A DNA stretch of 64,000 nucleotides, from contig NZ_MUJK01000003.1 in NCBI RefSeq assembly GCF_002906155.1, positions 1 through 64,000 on the forward strand, written 5' to 3'. Positions 26,428-34,767 of the stretch are shown piece by piece (the stretch's first letter is position 1; each line of letters opens with the position of its first letter). The DNA comes from Pseudomonas laurylsulfativorans (lineage in GTDB: Bacteria; Pseudomonadota; Gammaproteobacteria; Pseudomonadales; Pseudomonadaceae). Below the pieces are notes generated by a model. That model searched no databases and was not told the origin of the DNA. It saw only the letters and a list, made by a program, of their open reading frames with translations. A program made the translations under genes and the position numbers.

Positions 26428-27057
26428 GTGAGTCAATTTTTCCAGATTCATCCGGAAAACCCGCAAGCGCGCCTGATCAAACAGGCAGTCGAGATCATTC
26501 GCAAGGGCGGGGTGGTGATTTATCCCACGGACTCTTCCTACGCCATTGGTTGCCAGATCGGCGACAAGGTCGCCGTGGAGCGCGTTCGGCGTTTGCGGCA
26601 GCTGGATGAAAAACACAACTTTGCGCTGATCTGCTGCGACCTGTCGCAACTGGGCCTGTTTGCCAAGATCGACACCGGCACGTTCCGTATCCTCAAGGCC
26701 CATCTGCCGGGGCCGTATACCTTCATTCTCAACGCCACCCGCGAAGTGCCACGGCTGTTGTTGCATCCGAAGAAACGCACCATCGGCCTGCGAGTGCCGA
26801 GCCACCCGATTGCCCTGGCGCTGCTGGCGGAATTGGGCGAGCCGTTGATGAGCGTGACCCTGATCATGCCCGGCGATGAAGACCCGTTGAGCGACCCGCA
26901 TGAAATGCGCCAGTTGCTCGAACACCAGGTTGATCTGATCATCGACGGCGGCTTCGGCGGGATCAAGGCGTCCACCGTGATCAACCTCGCCGACGGCGAG
27001 CCGGAAGTCATTCGCGTTGGTTGCGGTGACCCTGCGCCGTTCATGGTCGAGGCCTAG
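26428..27057 (+). CDS. yciO: YciO, Sua5/YrdC-like protein
   Basis: 209 residues from a GTG at 26428, giving MSQFFQIHPENPQARLI, the same opening as E. coli YciO; an in-frame ATG at 26389 is less likely. YrdC fold motifs are KGGVVIYPTDSSYAIGC, KRTIGLRVPSHPI and the PGPYTFIL segment. The family relates to TsaC/Sua5, which makes threonylcarbamoyl-AMP for tRNA t6A, but YciO itself is generally not the main enzyme. Its TAG is immediately followed by the scpA ATG. Confidence 0.9.
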   Translation: MSQFFQIHPENPQARLIKQAVEIIRKGGVVIYPTDSSYAIGCQIGDKVAVERVRRLRQLDEKHNFALICCDLSQLGLFAKIDTGTFRILKAHLPGPYTFILNATREVPRLLLHPKKRTIGLRVPSHPIALALLAELGEPLMSVTLIMPGDEDPLSDPHEMRQLLEHQVDLIIDGGFGGIKASTVINLADGEPEVIRVGCGDPAPFMVEA

Positions 27058-27876
27058 ATGTCCGCAGTAGAACCCGTCGACAGTCAGGCCGGAGCCCAGC
27101 AGGAACTGCCCTTCGCCATGGTCTATGGCCAGGCGGTCATGGAAATGCCGCTGGACCTGTACATCCCGCCCGATGCCCTTGAGGTCTTCCTCGAAGCCTT
27201 CGAAGGGCCCCTCGACCTGCTGCTGTACCTGATCCGCAAACAGAACATCAACATCCTCGACATCCCTGTGGCGGAAATCACTCGCCAATACATGGGCTAT
27301 GTCGAGTTGATGCAGTCGGTGCGCCTGGAGCTGGCCGCCGAGTACCTGGTGATGGCCGCGATGCTGGCCGAGATCAAGTCGCGGATGCTGCTGCCGCGGG
27401 CAGAAACCGTCGAAGACGAAGAGGATGACCCGCGCGCCGAACTGATCCGCCGCTTGCAGGAATACGAGCGTTTCAAAGCTGCCGCCGAAGGCATCGATGG
27501 CTTGAGCCGCGTCGGTCGCGATGTGGTGGTGCCCAAACTCGACGCCCCGGAGGCCCGGGCACGCAAGCTGTTGCCGGACGTGCGCCTGTCCGAGTTGCTG
27601 TTGTCGATGGCCGAGGTGTTGCGCCGTGGCGACATGTTCGAAAGCCATCAGGTCAGCCGCGAGGCGCTGTCGACCCGCGAACGCATGAGCGATGTGCTGG
27701 AACGCCTCAAGGGCGGCGGTTTCGTGCCGTTTGTCGAGCTGTTCACCGCAGAAGAAGGGCGTCTGGGGGTGGTGGTGACCTTTATGGCGATCCTTGAATT
27801 GGTCAAGGAATCCCTGGTCGAGCTGGTGCAAAATGAGCCATTTGCCGCGATCCACGTGCGAGCCCGAGCCGAATAA
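27058..27876 (+). CDS. scpA: Segregation and condensation protein A
   Basis: 272 residues. The core signature is FEGPLDLLLYLIRKQNINILDIPVAEITRQY, followed by LAAEYLVMAAMLAEIKSRMLLP, and the C-terminal winged helix that caps SMC heads. The first ~35 residues before MEMPLDLYIPPD are an extension of variable length. ScpA is the kleisin of the SMC-ScpAB complex, which compacts the chromosome and helps segregation. scpB follows after 11 bases. Confidence 0.94.
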   Translation: MSAVEPVDSQAGAQQELPFAMVYGQAVMEMPLDLYIPPDALEVFLEAFEGPLDLLLYLIRKQNINILDIPVAEITRQYMGYVELMQSVRLELAAEYLVMAAMLAEIKSRMLLPRAETVEDEEDDPRAELIRRLQEYERFKAAAEGIDGLSRVGRDVVVPKLDAPEARARKLLPDVRLSELLLSMAEVLRRGDMFESHQVSREALSTRERMSDVLERLKGGGFVPFVELFTAEEGRLGVVVTFMAILELVKESLVELVQNEPFAAIHVRARAE

Positions 27877-27887
27877 CGAGTCGAAAC

Positions 27888-28859
27888 ATGAACCTGACTG
27901 AACCCCGTGACCTGGCACCCTTGCTTGAAGCCTTTCTGTTGGCCTCGGGAAAGCCGCAATCTTTGGAAAGCCTGTTCGAACTCTTCGAGGAGGGCGAGCG
28001 CCCGGAACCGCCGGTCTTCAAGAAGGCCCTGACGATTCTGGCCAAGTCCTGCGATGGTCGTGCCTTTGAACTGAAGGAAGTGGCCTCGGGGTATCGCCTG
28101 CAAATTCGCGAGAAATTTGCACCCTGGGTCGGGCGTCTGTGGGAAGAGCGCCCGCAGCGCTATTCCCGCGCCATGCTGGAAACCATGGCCCTGATCGCCT
28201 ACCGCCAGCCGATCACCCGTGGCGAAATCGAAGACGTGCGGGGTGTGGCGGTCAACAGCAACATCGTCAAGACACTGATGGAGCGCGAGTGGATCCGCAT
28301 CGTCGGCTACCGTGACGTGCCCGGCAAACCGGCGATGTTCGCCACCACCAAGGCGTTCCTCGATCACTTCAACCTGAAAAACCTCGATGACCTGCCGCCG
28401 TTGGCCGAACTGCGCGAGCTGGAACCGGACCCGGTACTGGACTTCGACGACGCTCCGGTACCCGCTGGACTGCAAGAATTGGCCGACGCCAGCGCCGAGC
28501 CGGAAGAGCCGAAGGAAGAAACCAGTTTCCACACGTTGTTGTTGGAACTGGACAGCATGGAGGAGGGGCTCAAGACCGACTTCGACGACTTGCTGCGTGA
28601 TGGCGTGTCGCCTGAGTTCGATCCGGAACAGTCGGTTATCGAGCCAGAAGTTGAAGCGGCAGAGCCCGAGCCTGAGCCGGAAATTGAACCGGAGCTAGAA
28701 GACGACATCCTTGGTGTCGCCGAAGCCCGGGAAAAACTGCTGGCCGCTGTAGCCGCCCTCGAACAACCGAAACCCGCGCCGGAACTGTCGGACGAAGAGG
28801 CCGAAGCCCTCGCCCTGGCCGAAGCCATCGAAGCCGAACGCCGCGAATTCGAAGACTGA
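27888..28859 (+). CDS. scpB: Segregation and condensation protein B with long acidic tail
   Basis: 323 residues. The tandem winged-helix ScpB domain fills ~1-180 (LAPLLEAFLLASGKPQSLES, LETMALIAYRQPITRGEIE, IVGYRDVPGKPAMFATTKAF). It is followed by ~140 residues that are very rich in Glu, Asp and Pro, such as EPEPEPEIEPELEDD. Typical ScpB proteins are about 200 residues, so the tail is an extension, probably disordered. It partners ScpA in the SMC complex. Confidence 0.93.
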   Translation: MNLTEPRDLAPLLEAFLLASGKPQSLESLFELFEEGERPEPPVFKKALTILAKSCDGRAFELKEVASGYRLQIREKFAPWVGRLWEERPQRYSRAMLETMALIAYRQPITRGEIEDVRGVAVNSNIVKTLMEREWIRIVGYRDVPGKPAMFATTKAFLDHFNLKNLDDLPPLAELRELEPDPVLDFDDAPVPAGLQELADASAEPEEPKEETSFHTLLLELDSMEEGLKTDFDDLLRDGVSPEFDPEQSVIEPEVEAAEPEPEPEIEPELEDDILGVAEAREKLLAAVAALEQPKPAPELSDEEAEALALAEAIEAERREFED

Positions 28860-28868
28860 CCACAACCC

Positions 28869-28956
28869 TGTAGGAGCCGGCTTGCTGGCGATGCGGCCAA
28901 CGCGGTGTCTCTGAGGGACCGCGGTGACGCCATCGCCAGCAAGCCGGCTCCGACAG
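28869..28956. repeat. REPIN, GCCGGC subtype
   Basis: TGTAGGAGCCGGCTTGCTGG at 28869 and the inverted copy CGCCAGCAAGCCGGCTCCGA ending near 28956. It lies in the 264-base gap between scpB and rluB. Confidence 0.87.
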
Positions 28957-29123
28957 AAGGTGGGTGACCGTCCGCGATCACCGGCCAGCGGAAAAACAAA
29001 TAACCTCGCCTTGATCAGCTAGTCTCTGATGCGCAAACGCTCGCATGCGCGTATGATTCGCGACCCTTCGGCGATCCCTTCGCCCAAGTACCCAGTTTTC
29101 AGACCACACCGGGAGGTGCCCAG

Positions 29124-30335
29124 ATGAGTATCAAAGACCAGCAAGACGACCAGCCAATCGGCCCAGCAGGCGAAAAACTGCAGAAAGTCCTCGCCCGTAT
29201 CGGCGTCGGCTCGCGCCGTGACGTGGAAGCCTGGATCAGCCACGGCCGCATCAAGGTCAACGGCAAAGACGCCACCCTTGGCCAGCGTGTCGACATGCAC
29301 GACGCCATCACCATTGATGGCAAGGTGATCAAGCGTGAAGAGGCCGCCGAATCGGTCCGCCGCGTGATCATGTACAACAAGCCCGATGGCGAAATCTGCA
29401 CCCGTGTCGACCCTGAAGGTCGTCCGACCGTGTTCGACAAGATGCCGCGCCCTAAAGAGGGACGCTGGATCAACATCGGTCGTCTGGACATCAACACCAC
29501 TGGCCTGCTGATGTTCACCACCGACGGTGAGCTGGCCAACCGCCTGATGCACCCGTCCTACGAAATGGACCGCGAATACGCCGTACGTGTGCGTGGCGAA
29601 GTCGATGACGAGATGATCGAGCGTCTGAAGGCTGGCGTTGTCCTTGAAGACGGCCCGGCCAAGTTCACCGACATCAAGCAGGCGCCAGGTGGTGAAGGCT
29701 TCAACCACTGGTATCACTGCGTGGTGATGGAAGGCCGTAACCGCGAAGTTCGTCGTCTGTGGGAATCCCAGGGTCTGGTAGTCAGCCGTCTGAAGCGTGT
29801 GCGTTTCGGTCCGGTGTTCCTCAACTCCGACCTGCCGATGGGCCGCTGGCGCGAAATGAGCCAGTACGAAGTCGACATCCTGAGTGCCGAGGTCGGCCTG
29901 ACGCCGGTCGCGATGCCGCAGATGAACGCCAAGAGCAAAGACAAGCTGGACCGGATGCAGCGCAAATCCTCGCGTCCGATGGCCAAGACCGAGCGCGTGC
30001 GTACCCTGCGTCCGGCCGCTGACGCGCCAGCCGCGCCACGTGCCAGCCGCGAGCCACAGATCGAAGGCGAGCGTCCAGGGCGCAAGCCTGTTGCGCGTCA
30101 GGATGGCGAACGCGGTCCACGCACGCCACGTCCTGCCAACGGCCGTACCGAACGTGGCGAAGGTCGTGGTACGCCGGTAGCCGATCGCCCGGCCGACACC
30201 AAGCGCCCGGCCAAGCCTGCGCCGAAGCGCCCGGGGATCAAGCTGGTGGACGGTGACTCGCCATCGGGCAAGCGCCGTGGCGCACCGGCCGGTTCCGGCC
30301 AGCGTCCAGGCTTTGGTCGTCGCAAGCCGGAGTAA
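29124..30335 (+). CDS. rluB: 23S rRNA pseudouridine synthase RluB with basic tail
   Basis: 403 residues with a GGGAGGTG ribosome site. An S4 RNA-binding domain (EKLQKVLARIGVGSRRDVEA, RIKVNGKDATLGQRV) precedes the RsuA-type catalytic domain, whose Asp is in GRLDINTTGLLMFTTDGELA. RluB makes pseudouridine 2605 in 23S rRNA. The last ~140 residues (PMAKTERVRTLRPAADAP to the end) are Arg/Lys/Pro/Gly-rich and probably disordered, and probably bind RNA. Confidence 0.94.
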   Translation: MSIKDQQDDQPIGPAGEKLQKVLARIGVGSRRDVEAWISHGRIKVNGKDATLGQRVDMHDAITIDGKVIKREEAAESVRRVIMYNKPDGEICTRVDPEGRPTVFDKMPRPKEGRWINIGRLDINTTGLLMFTTDGELANRLMHPSYEMDREYAVRVRGEVDDEMIERLKAGVVLEDGPAKFTDIKQAPGGEGFNHWYHCVVMEGRNREVRRLWESQGLVVSRLKRVRFGPVFLNSDLPMGRWREMSQYEVDILSAEVGLTPVAMPQMNAKSKDKLDRMQRKSSRPMAKTERVRTLRPAADAPAAPRASREPQIEGERPGRKPVARQDGERGPRTPRPANGRTERGEGRGTPVADRPADTKRPAKPAPKRPGIKLVDGDSPSGKRRGAPAGSGQRPGFGRRKPE

Positions 30336-30352
30336 TCGGCTGAGCGCTTCAT

Positions 30353-30386
30353 AAAAAACGCCAACCTTCGGGTTGGCGTTTTTTTT
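30353..30386 (+). terminator. Strong terminator of rluB (bidirectional form)
   Basis: AAAAAACGCCAACC TTCG GGTTGGCG followed by eight Ts. UUCG tetraloop, flanking A- and T-runs. Eighteen bases after the rluB stop. Confidence 0.93.
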
Positions 30387-30420
30387 GCCTGGCTTTATGT
30401 CTGTGGCGTTTTTGAGGCCG

Positions 30421-30507
30421 CCATCGCGAGCAAGCTCGCTCCCACAGGAGACCGTAGTGTTTCGCAGAAATGCGATCCCTTGTGGGAGCGAACTTGCTCG
30501 CGATGGC
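30421..30507. repeat. REPIN, outward-arranged GAGCGAGC type
   Basis: CCATCGCGAGCAAGCTCGCT at 30421 and an inverted arm GAGCGAACTTGCTCGCGATG ending at about 30506. Here the arm order is reversed compared with the other pairs, so the two tails face inward. It opens the long 851-base gap before aroP. Confidence 0.82.
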
Positions 30508-30617
30508 GTCAGTCGCTGCACCGAGAACTCCAATGTGGAAGCCCGGATTTACGCCCTGTAAAGAAAACCTGACGAAATCTGCCGAATAACCCCATGGATT
30601 CGCCTGTCTCTGGATTC

Positions 30618-30635
30618 CGTAAGAAAACCCTTACG
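30618..30635. promoter_or_regulatory. PhhR/TyrR-like operator upstream of the aroP leader
   Basis: CGTAAG-AAAACC-CTTACG has perfect 6-base arms six bases apart, the architecture of the TyrR/PhhR box (TGTAAA-N6-TTTACA). The phhA upstream region in this window holds a similar site (CGTAAA-N6-GTTACG). The distance to aroP is long (~550 bases), so the site may serve a promoter for the leader region. Confidence 0.55.
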
Positions 30636-30749
30636 CATCAGCGCCTTCCTTCCTTCTCCCAACGCTCTATCCCGCTTGTTTCAACACGCCATGCAGGGTG
30701 TTATGCGCGCCATGCCTGTCGTGCAGGTGCATAACAACAAGGAGGCGCA

Positions 30750-30887
30750 ATGAACGCCGCAATCCAACTCCATCTCTCTGCGAGAGGCGGTTTTCCTGCC
30801 TTTCCCGTCGATGATCCACAAGGATCTGACCCATTTTTTGCAGCCGCCCGAACCTCTCGGGGCGGACACAGGCAATCCCGGCCATAG
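30750..30887 (+). CDS. Small ORF (45 aa) in the aroP upstream region
   Basis: An ATG preceded by AAGGAGGCGCA, one of the best ribosome sites in the window, opens 45 codons (MNAAIQLHLSARGGFPAF...) ending in TAG. The product has no membrane segment or recognised domain; it ends in an Arg/Gly/Ser-rich stretch. It lies 132 bases after the PhhR-like box and on the same strand as aroP. It could be a small protein gene, a leader ORF, or a chance ORF with a good ribosome site. Confidence 0.45.
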   Translation: MNAAIQLHLSARGGFPAFPVDDPQGSDPFFAAARTSRGGHRQSRP

Positions 30888-30906
30888 ACACGCTTGTCCA
30901 GCGAGT

Positions 30907-30935
30907 CTGGCAGCAGGGGGTTACAGGTGTACAAT
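30907..30935 (+). promoter_or_regulatory. Candidate sigma70 promoter for aroP
   Basis: CTGGCA, 17 bases, TACAAT (four of six and five of six consensus positions). Transcription would start near 30942, giving a ~245-base leader that contains the 20-codon peptide. An ACAGGT/ACCTGT inverted repeat overlaps the -10 region. Confidence 0.5.
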
Positions 30936-31063
30936 GCGCCGCGTTTTACCTGTGACCTCCTGCGCAGCTGCGCAACCCTCAAGGCTATCCGCCTTGTTCA
31001 CTCCGCCGCGTCACGAGCGTGTCGGGTTCGATTTCGTCACAGATAAAAACAAACAGGTGACGC

Positions 31064-31126
31064 ATGACCGTTGTAAATACGCTGAACTCCTGGTGCCTGC
31101 GCTGGGGTTTGATCGGTGCCGCTTAA
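31064..31126 (+). CDS. Putative Trp-containing leader peptide of aroP (20 aa)
   Basis: ATG with a good AGGTGA ribosome site five bases upstream opens MTVVNTLNSWCLRWGLIGAA and ends in TAA, 60 bases before the aroP start. Two of 20 codons are Trp (positions 10 and 14), far above chance, and the next gene carries aromatic amino acids. This suggests translational sensing of tryptophan, by attenuation or ribosome arrest. I could not find a convincing terminator hairpin after it. The length is too short for standard ORF calling. Confidence 0.6.
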   Translation: MTVVNTLNSWCLRWGLIGAA

Positions 31127-31186
31127 CGCCTTTCTTGAGCAGCAACGTCTACTGAACATCATCAAACCTTGCGTGAGACCCTTTTC

Positions 31187-32599
31187 ATGAGTGGACAAAA
31201 CCCGCAATCAGGCGAGCTGAAACGCGGCCTGAAAAATCGCCACATTCAATTGATTGCCCTAGGTGGCGCGATCGGTACCGGTTTGTTCCTCGGCTCGGCC
31301 GGGGTACTGAAATCCGCCGGCCCGTCGATGATCCTTGGCTACGCCATCTGCGGCTTCATCGCCTTCATGATCATGCGCCAACTGGGCGAAATGATCGTCG
31401 AAGACCCGGTAGCTGGCTCCTTCAGTCACTTCGCGCACAAGTACTGGGGCGGCTTTGCCGGTTTCCTGTCGGGCTGGAACTGCTGGATTCTGTACATTCT
31501 GGTGGGCATGTCCGAGCTGACGGCAGTCGGCAAATACATCCACTACTGGGCCCCGGATATCCCGACCTGGGTCTCCGCAGCTGCCTTCTTCGTGCTGATC
31601 AACGCCATCAACCTGGCCAACGTCAAAGTGTTTGGCGAGGCCGAGTTCTGGTTTGCGATCATCAAGGTCGTGGCGATCGTCGGCATGATTGCCCTGGGCA
31701 GCTACCTGCTGGTCAGTGGCAATGGCGGCCCGCAAGCGGCGGTCAGCAACCTGTGGTCCCACGGTGGCTTCTTCCCGAACGGTGTCACGGGGCTGGTGAT
31801 GGCCATGGCGTTCATCATGTTTTCCTTCGGTGGCCTGGAAATGCTCGGCTTCACCGCTGCCGAAGCCGACAAGCCGAAAACCGTGATCCCGAAAGCGATC
31901 AACCAGGTGATCTACCGGATCCTGATTTTCTACATCGGTGCATTGGTGATCCTGCTGTCGTTGACGCCGTGGGACAGCTTGTTGACCACCCTGAACGCTT
32001 CCGGTGATTCCTACAGCGGCAGCCCGTTCGTGCAAGTGTTCTCGATGCTGGGCAGCAACACCGCCGCGCACATCCTCAACTTCGTGGTCCTGACCGCAGC
32101 GCTGTCGGTGTACAACAGCGGCACCTACTGCAACAGCCGCATGCTGCTGGGCATGGCCGAACAGGGCGATGCGCCGAAGGCATTGGCGAAGATCGACAAG
32201 CGCGGCGTGCCGGTGCGTTCGATCCTGGCCTCGGCTGCCGTGACCCTGATCGCGGTGCTGCTGAACTACCTGATCCCGCAAAACGCGCTGGAACTGTTGA
32301 TGTCGCTGGTTGTTGCCACCCTGGTGATCAACTGGGCGATGATCAGCTACTCGCACTTCAAGTTCCGCCAGCACATGAACAAGACCAAGCAGACGCCGCT
32401 GTTCAAGGCCCTGTGGTACCCGTACGGCAACTACATCTGCCTGGCGTTCGTGGTGTTCGTCCTTGGCGTGATGCTGCTGATTCCGGGGATTCAGACATCG
32501 GTGTATGCGATTCCGGTGTGGCTCGTGTTCATGTGGGTCTGCTACGGCATTAAGAACAAGCGCAGTGCGCAACATGCGTTGCAGGTTGCAGTGAAGTAA
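31187..32599 (+). CDS. aroP: Aromatic amino acid permease AroP
   Basis: 470 residues from the ATG at 31187 ([20 protein letters not shown]); a TTG 18 bases earlier is unlikely. Twelve membrane segments of the APC superfamily. The segments [55 protein letters not shown] and [20 protein letters not shown] closely follow E. coli AroP as I recall it. It imports Phe, Tyr and Trp with protons. The PhhR-like box and the Trp-rich leader peptide upstream support an aromatic substrate. Confidence 0.9.
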   Translation: MSGQNPQSGELKRGLKNRHIQLIALGGAIGTGLFLGSAGVLKSAGPSMILGYAICGFIAFMIMRQLGEMIVEDPVAGSFSHFAHKYWGGFAGFLSGWNCWILYILVGMSELTAVGKYIHYWAPDIPTWVSAAAFFVLINAINLANVKVFGEAEFWFAIIKVVAIVGMIALGSYLLVSGNGGPQAAVSNLWSHGGFFPNGVTGLVMAMAFIMFSFGGLEMLGFTAAEADKPKTVIPKAINQVIYRILIFYIGALVILLSLTPWDSLLTTLNASGDSYSGSPFVQVFSMLGSNTAAHILNFVVLTAALSVYNSGTYCNSRMLLGMAEQGDAPKALAKIDKRGVPVRSILASAAVTLIAVLLNYLIPQNALELLMSLVVATLVINWAMISYSHFKFRQHMNKTKQTPLFKALWYPYGNYICLAFVVFVLGVMLLIPGIQTSVYAIPVWLVFMWVCYGIKNKRSAQHALQVAVK

Positions 32600-32616
32600 C
32601 TCAGTCGCAGAAACAA

Positions 32617-32646
32617 CAAACCCGGCCAAGTGCCGGGTTTGTTTTG
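32617..32646 (+). terminator. Terminator of aroP
   Basis: AACAAACCCGGC / GCCGGGTTTGTT around a short CAAGT loop, then TTG. It lies 17 bases after the aroP stop and is symmetrical, so it works in both directions. Confidence 0.88.
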
Positions 32647-32660
32647 GGCGCTGCAAAACC

Positions 32661-32733
32661 TGTAGGAGCTGGCTTGCCAGCGATGACGGCGTCACGTTCA
32701 CCATCGTCATCGCTGACAAGCCAACTCCTACAA
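32661..32733. repeat. REPIN, GCTGGC subtype
   Basis: TGTAGGAGCTGGCTTGCCAG at 32661 and its degenerate inverted copy GCTGACAAGCCAACTCCTAC ending near 32732, spacer ~30 bases. Confidence 0.85.
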
Positions 32734-32798
32734 AAGGTGGGCCAAAAAAATGGGGGGATTCGCGGTATCCTGCACGTTCTGAATACGGACGCTTTTCC

Positions 32799-33212
32799 AT
32801 GCTGGTGATTTCCAACAACGTGCATCTGCCGGATGCCGAGATCGAGTTGACGGCCATTCGCGCGCAGGGCGCCGGTGGGCAGAACGTCAACAAGGTCTCC
32901 AGCGCGGTGCACCTGCGCTTCGACATTCCGGCGTCGTCCTTGCCCGAGTTCTACAAGGAGCGGCTGCTGGCGCTGCGCGACAGTCGCATCACCAGCGACG
33001 GGGTGTTGATCATCAAGGCCCAGCAGTACCGGACGCAGGAACAGAACCGCGCCGATGCGCTGTTGCGGCTGACCGAGTTGATCCTGAATGCCACCAAGGT
33101 CGAGAAGAAGCGCCGCCCGACCAAGCCGACCCTCGGCTCCAAGACCCGTCGCCTCGAATCCAAGAGCAAGCGCGGTAACATCAAGGCCGGGCGCGGCAAG
33201 GTGGATTTCTAG
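32799..33212 (+). CDS. arfB: ArfB, alternative ribosome-rescue peptidyl-tRNA hydrolase
   Basis: 137 residues. The release-factor GGQ motif is in [19 protein letters not shown]. The C-terminal tail ([20 protein letters not shown]) is strongly basic, as needed to enter the empty mRNA channel. ArfB (YaeJ) frees peptides from stalled ribosomes that lack a stop codon. Its stop overlaps the stop of the convergent MFS gene in the four bases CTAG. Confidence 0.93.
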   Translation: MLVISNNVHLPDAEIELTAIRAQGAGGQNVNKVSSAVHLRFDIPASSLPEFYKERLLALRDSRITSDGVLIIKAQQYRTQEQNRADALLRLTELILNATKVEKKRRPTKPTLGSKTRRLESKSKRGNIKAGRGKVDF

Positions 33213-34408
33213 CGGGCGTCCCGCGCCTCGCGTTGTTTCGGTGCCTGCCGGTACAGGTAAAGGCTCAGCATCAAGCCGCTGAGGGCGGCGAGGGCGGCGA
33301 ACAGGAAGATCGATGCAAAGCCAAATCCTGCCGCAATCGCACCAGCCACTGGCCCGGTGATCCCCAGCGACAGGTCGATGAACAGCGAGTAGGCGCCGAC
33401 GGCGGCACCACGGCTGGAGGCCGGGACCAGGTTTACGGCTTCCACTCCCAGCGCCGGAAACACCAGCGAAAAGCCGAAGCCGCTCAGCGCCGCACCTGCC
33501 AGAGCCCAATGGGCATCCGGCGCCAGCCACAGCAACAGCAACCCCAGGGTTTCCACTGACAGGCAGGCAATGGCCACTCGAAAGCCGCCGAGGCGGTTAA
33601 TCAGGTTGCCGAACAGCAGGCGCGCGCCGATGAAGCTGGCACCGAACAGGCTCAGGCACAGCACCGCGTTGTCCCAGTGTTGCGTGGCGTAGTACAGGGT
33701 GATGAAGGTGGCGATGGTGCCGAAACCGATGGAGCCCAGGGCCAGGCCGCAACCGTGGGGGAAAACTCGCCCAAGCACGTGCATGAATGGCAGGCGCTCA
33801 CCGGCAACGATAGGTGCGGCGGTTTTCGGCCAGGCCAGCAGCAGGCCGAGCACGGCCAGCAACACAATGCTCACGCCCATGCTCCACAAGCCCAATTGAT
33901 GGACGATCAAAACGCCCAAGGGCGCACCGACGGCCAGTGCGCCGTAGCTGGCGATACCGTTCCACGAGATGACCTTGGCGGTGTTCGCCGCGCCGACCCG
34001 GCCGATACCCCAGCCAATCGAGCCCGAGCCCACCAGGCTTTCCGCGCTGCCAAGTACCAGGCGGCCGATCAGCAGGCTGATCAGGCTCAAGGCCGGCAAG
34101 CTCTGGGTCCAGGCGGAAATCAACATGAACACACCGCTCAAGCCGCAACCGGCCAAGCCATACATCACGGCCAGTTTGCTGCCCTTGTTGTCGATGATCT
34201 TCCCGGCATAAGGGCGGCTGAGCAGGGTGGCCAGGTATTGCACGCTGATCACCAGGCCCGCGACCACGGCGCCGAAGCCCAGGTCGCTGTGAACGTAACC
34301 GGGCAATACGGCCAGGGGGATGCCGATGTTCAGGTAGCCAATGAAGGTGAAAAGGACGATGGAGACGACTTGCAGCGTGACCGCCAGGGGGCGCTGGTTT
34401 TCAGGCAT
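33209..34408 (-). CDS. YhhS-family MFS transporter
   Basis: 399 residues, twelve membrane segments. Typical MFS motif A-like loops ([18 protein letters not shown]) and the segment [24 protein letters not shown] match the YhhS/UPF0226 group. Substrate unknown; some relatives export arabinose-like compounds or herbicides. Convergent with arfB. Confidence 0.87.
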   Translation of the reverse strand: MPENQRPLAVTLQVVSIVLFTFIGYLNIGIPLAVLPGYVHSDLGFGAVVAGLVISVQYLATLLSRPYAGKIIDNKGSKLAVMYGLAGCGLSGVFMLISAWTQSLPALSLISLLIGRLVLGSAESLVGSGSIGWGIGRVGAANTAKVISWNGIASYGALAVGAPLGVLIVHQLGLWSMGVSIVLLAVLGLLLAWPKTAAPIVAGERLPFMHVLGRVFPHGCGLALGSIGFGTIATFITLYYATQHWDNAVLCLSLFGASFIGARLLFGNLINRLGGFRVAIACLSVETLGLLLLWLAPDAHWALAGAALSGFGFSLVFPALGVEAVNLVPASSRGAAVGAYSLFIDLSLGITGPVAGAIAAGFGFASIFLFAALAALSGLMLSLYLYRQAPKQREARDAR

Positions 34409-34507
34409 GGGTAAAGGTCCACGGTAAAGCAGGATAGATAGGCTGCTTATGATAGCGGTGTGGACGGTCGTTGGTTGTGAAAAAGTAAAACTATTTGCCG
34501 GGTGGTG

Positions 34508-34693
34508 TCATTCAGCTTTGACAGGGGCGACCAGTTGCGTGGTGACCAAGGCGGCCAGCGCATTTTCCTGGGTGCCGAAGCGTGCGAGCAACGAGGCTTG
34601 TTTCTCGGGGGAGAGGCGATTCCAGATTTCGATCATTTTTTCGGCGGTGCCAATCAAGACGCTGGCCTGCGCTTCGCTGAACTCATCGGTCAT
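34508..34693 (-). CDS. Small conserved-looking protein of unknown function (61 aa)
   Basis: Acid-rich helical protein MTDEFSEAQASVLIGTAEKM, ending VTTQLVAPVKAE. No membrane segment, no Cys, no known motif; the ribosome site is weak. Composition looks like real protein and its frame is closed on both sides. Its start lies ~75 bases from the end of another small ORF on the same strand, with a strong inverted repeat between them. Confidence 0.6.
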   Translation of the reverse strand: MTDEFSEAQASVLIGTAEKMIEIWNRLSPEKQASLLARFGTQENALAALVTTQLVAPVKAE

Positions 34694-34716
34694 GGGTAGG
34701 GTGCTCGTTTCAGGCA

Positions 34717-34748
34717 GTGTGGAAAGCGCATGTTAGCGCTTTCCACAC
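34717..34748. repeat. Perfect 13-base inverted repeat between two small ORFs
   Basis: GTGTGGAAAGCGC / GCGCTTTCCACAC around a 6-base loop (ATGTTA). The stem is long and perfect but there is no T-run on either side, so it is not a classic intrinsic terminator. It could be an mRNA processing or stability element, a Rho-assisted terminator or an operator. Confidence 0.75.
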
Positions 34749-34767
34749 GGTCTGTACGGCGGGTGTT

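Noticed and set aside
26398-27918. Minus-strand ORF of 506 codons opposite yciO and scpA
   Set aside because: Rich in His, Gln and Arg in the manner of antisense shadows; the plus strand holds well-conserved genes.
29019-30533. Minus-strand ORF of 504 codons opposite rluB
   Set aside because: Its N-terminal part encodes REPIN and terminator sequence; rluB is certain.
31259-32926. Minus-strand ORF of 555 codons opposite aroP
   Set aside because: Same shadow pattern; aroP is certain, and the ORF runs through a terminator and a REPIN.
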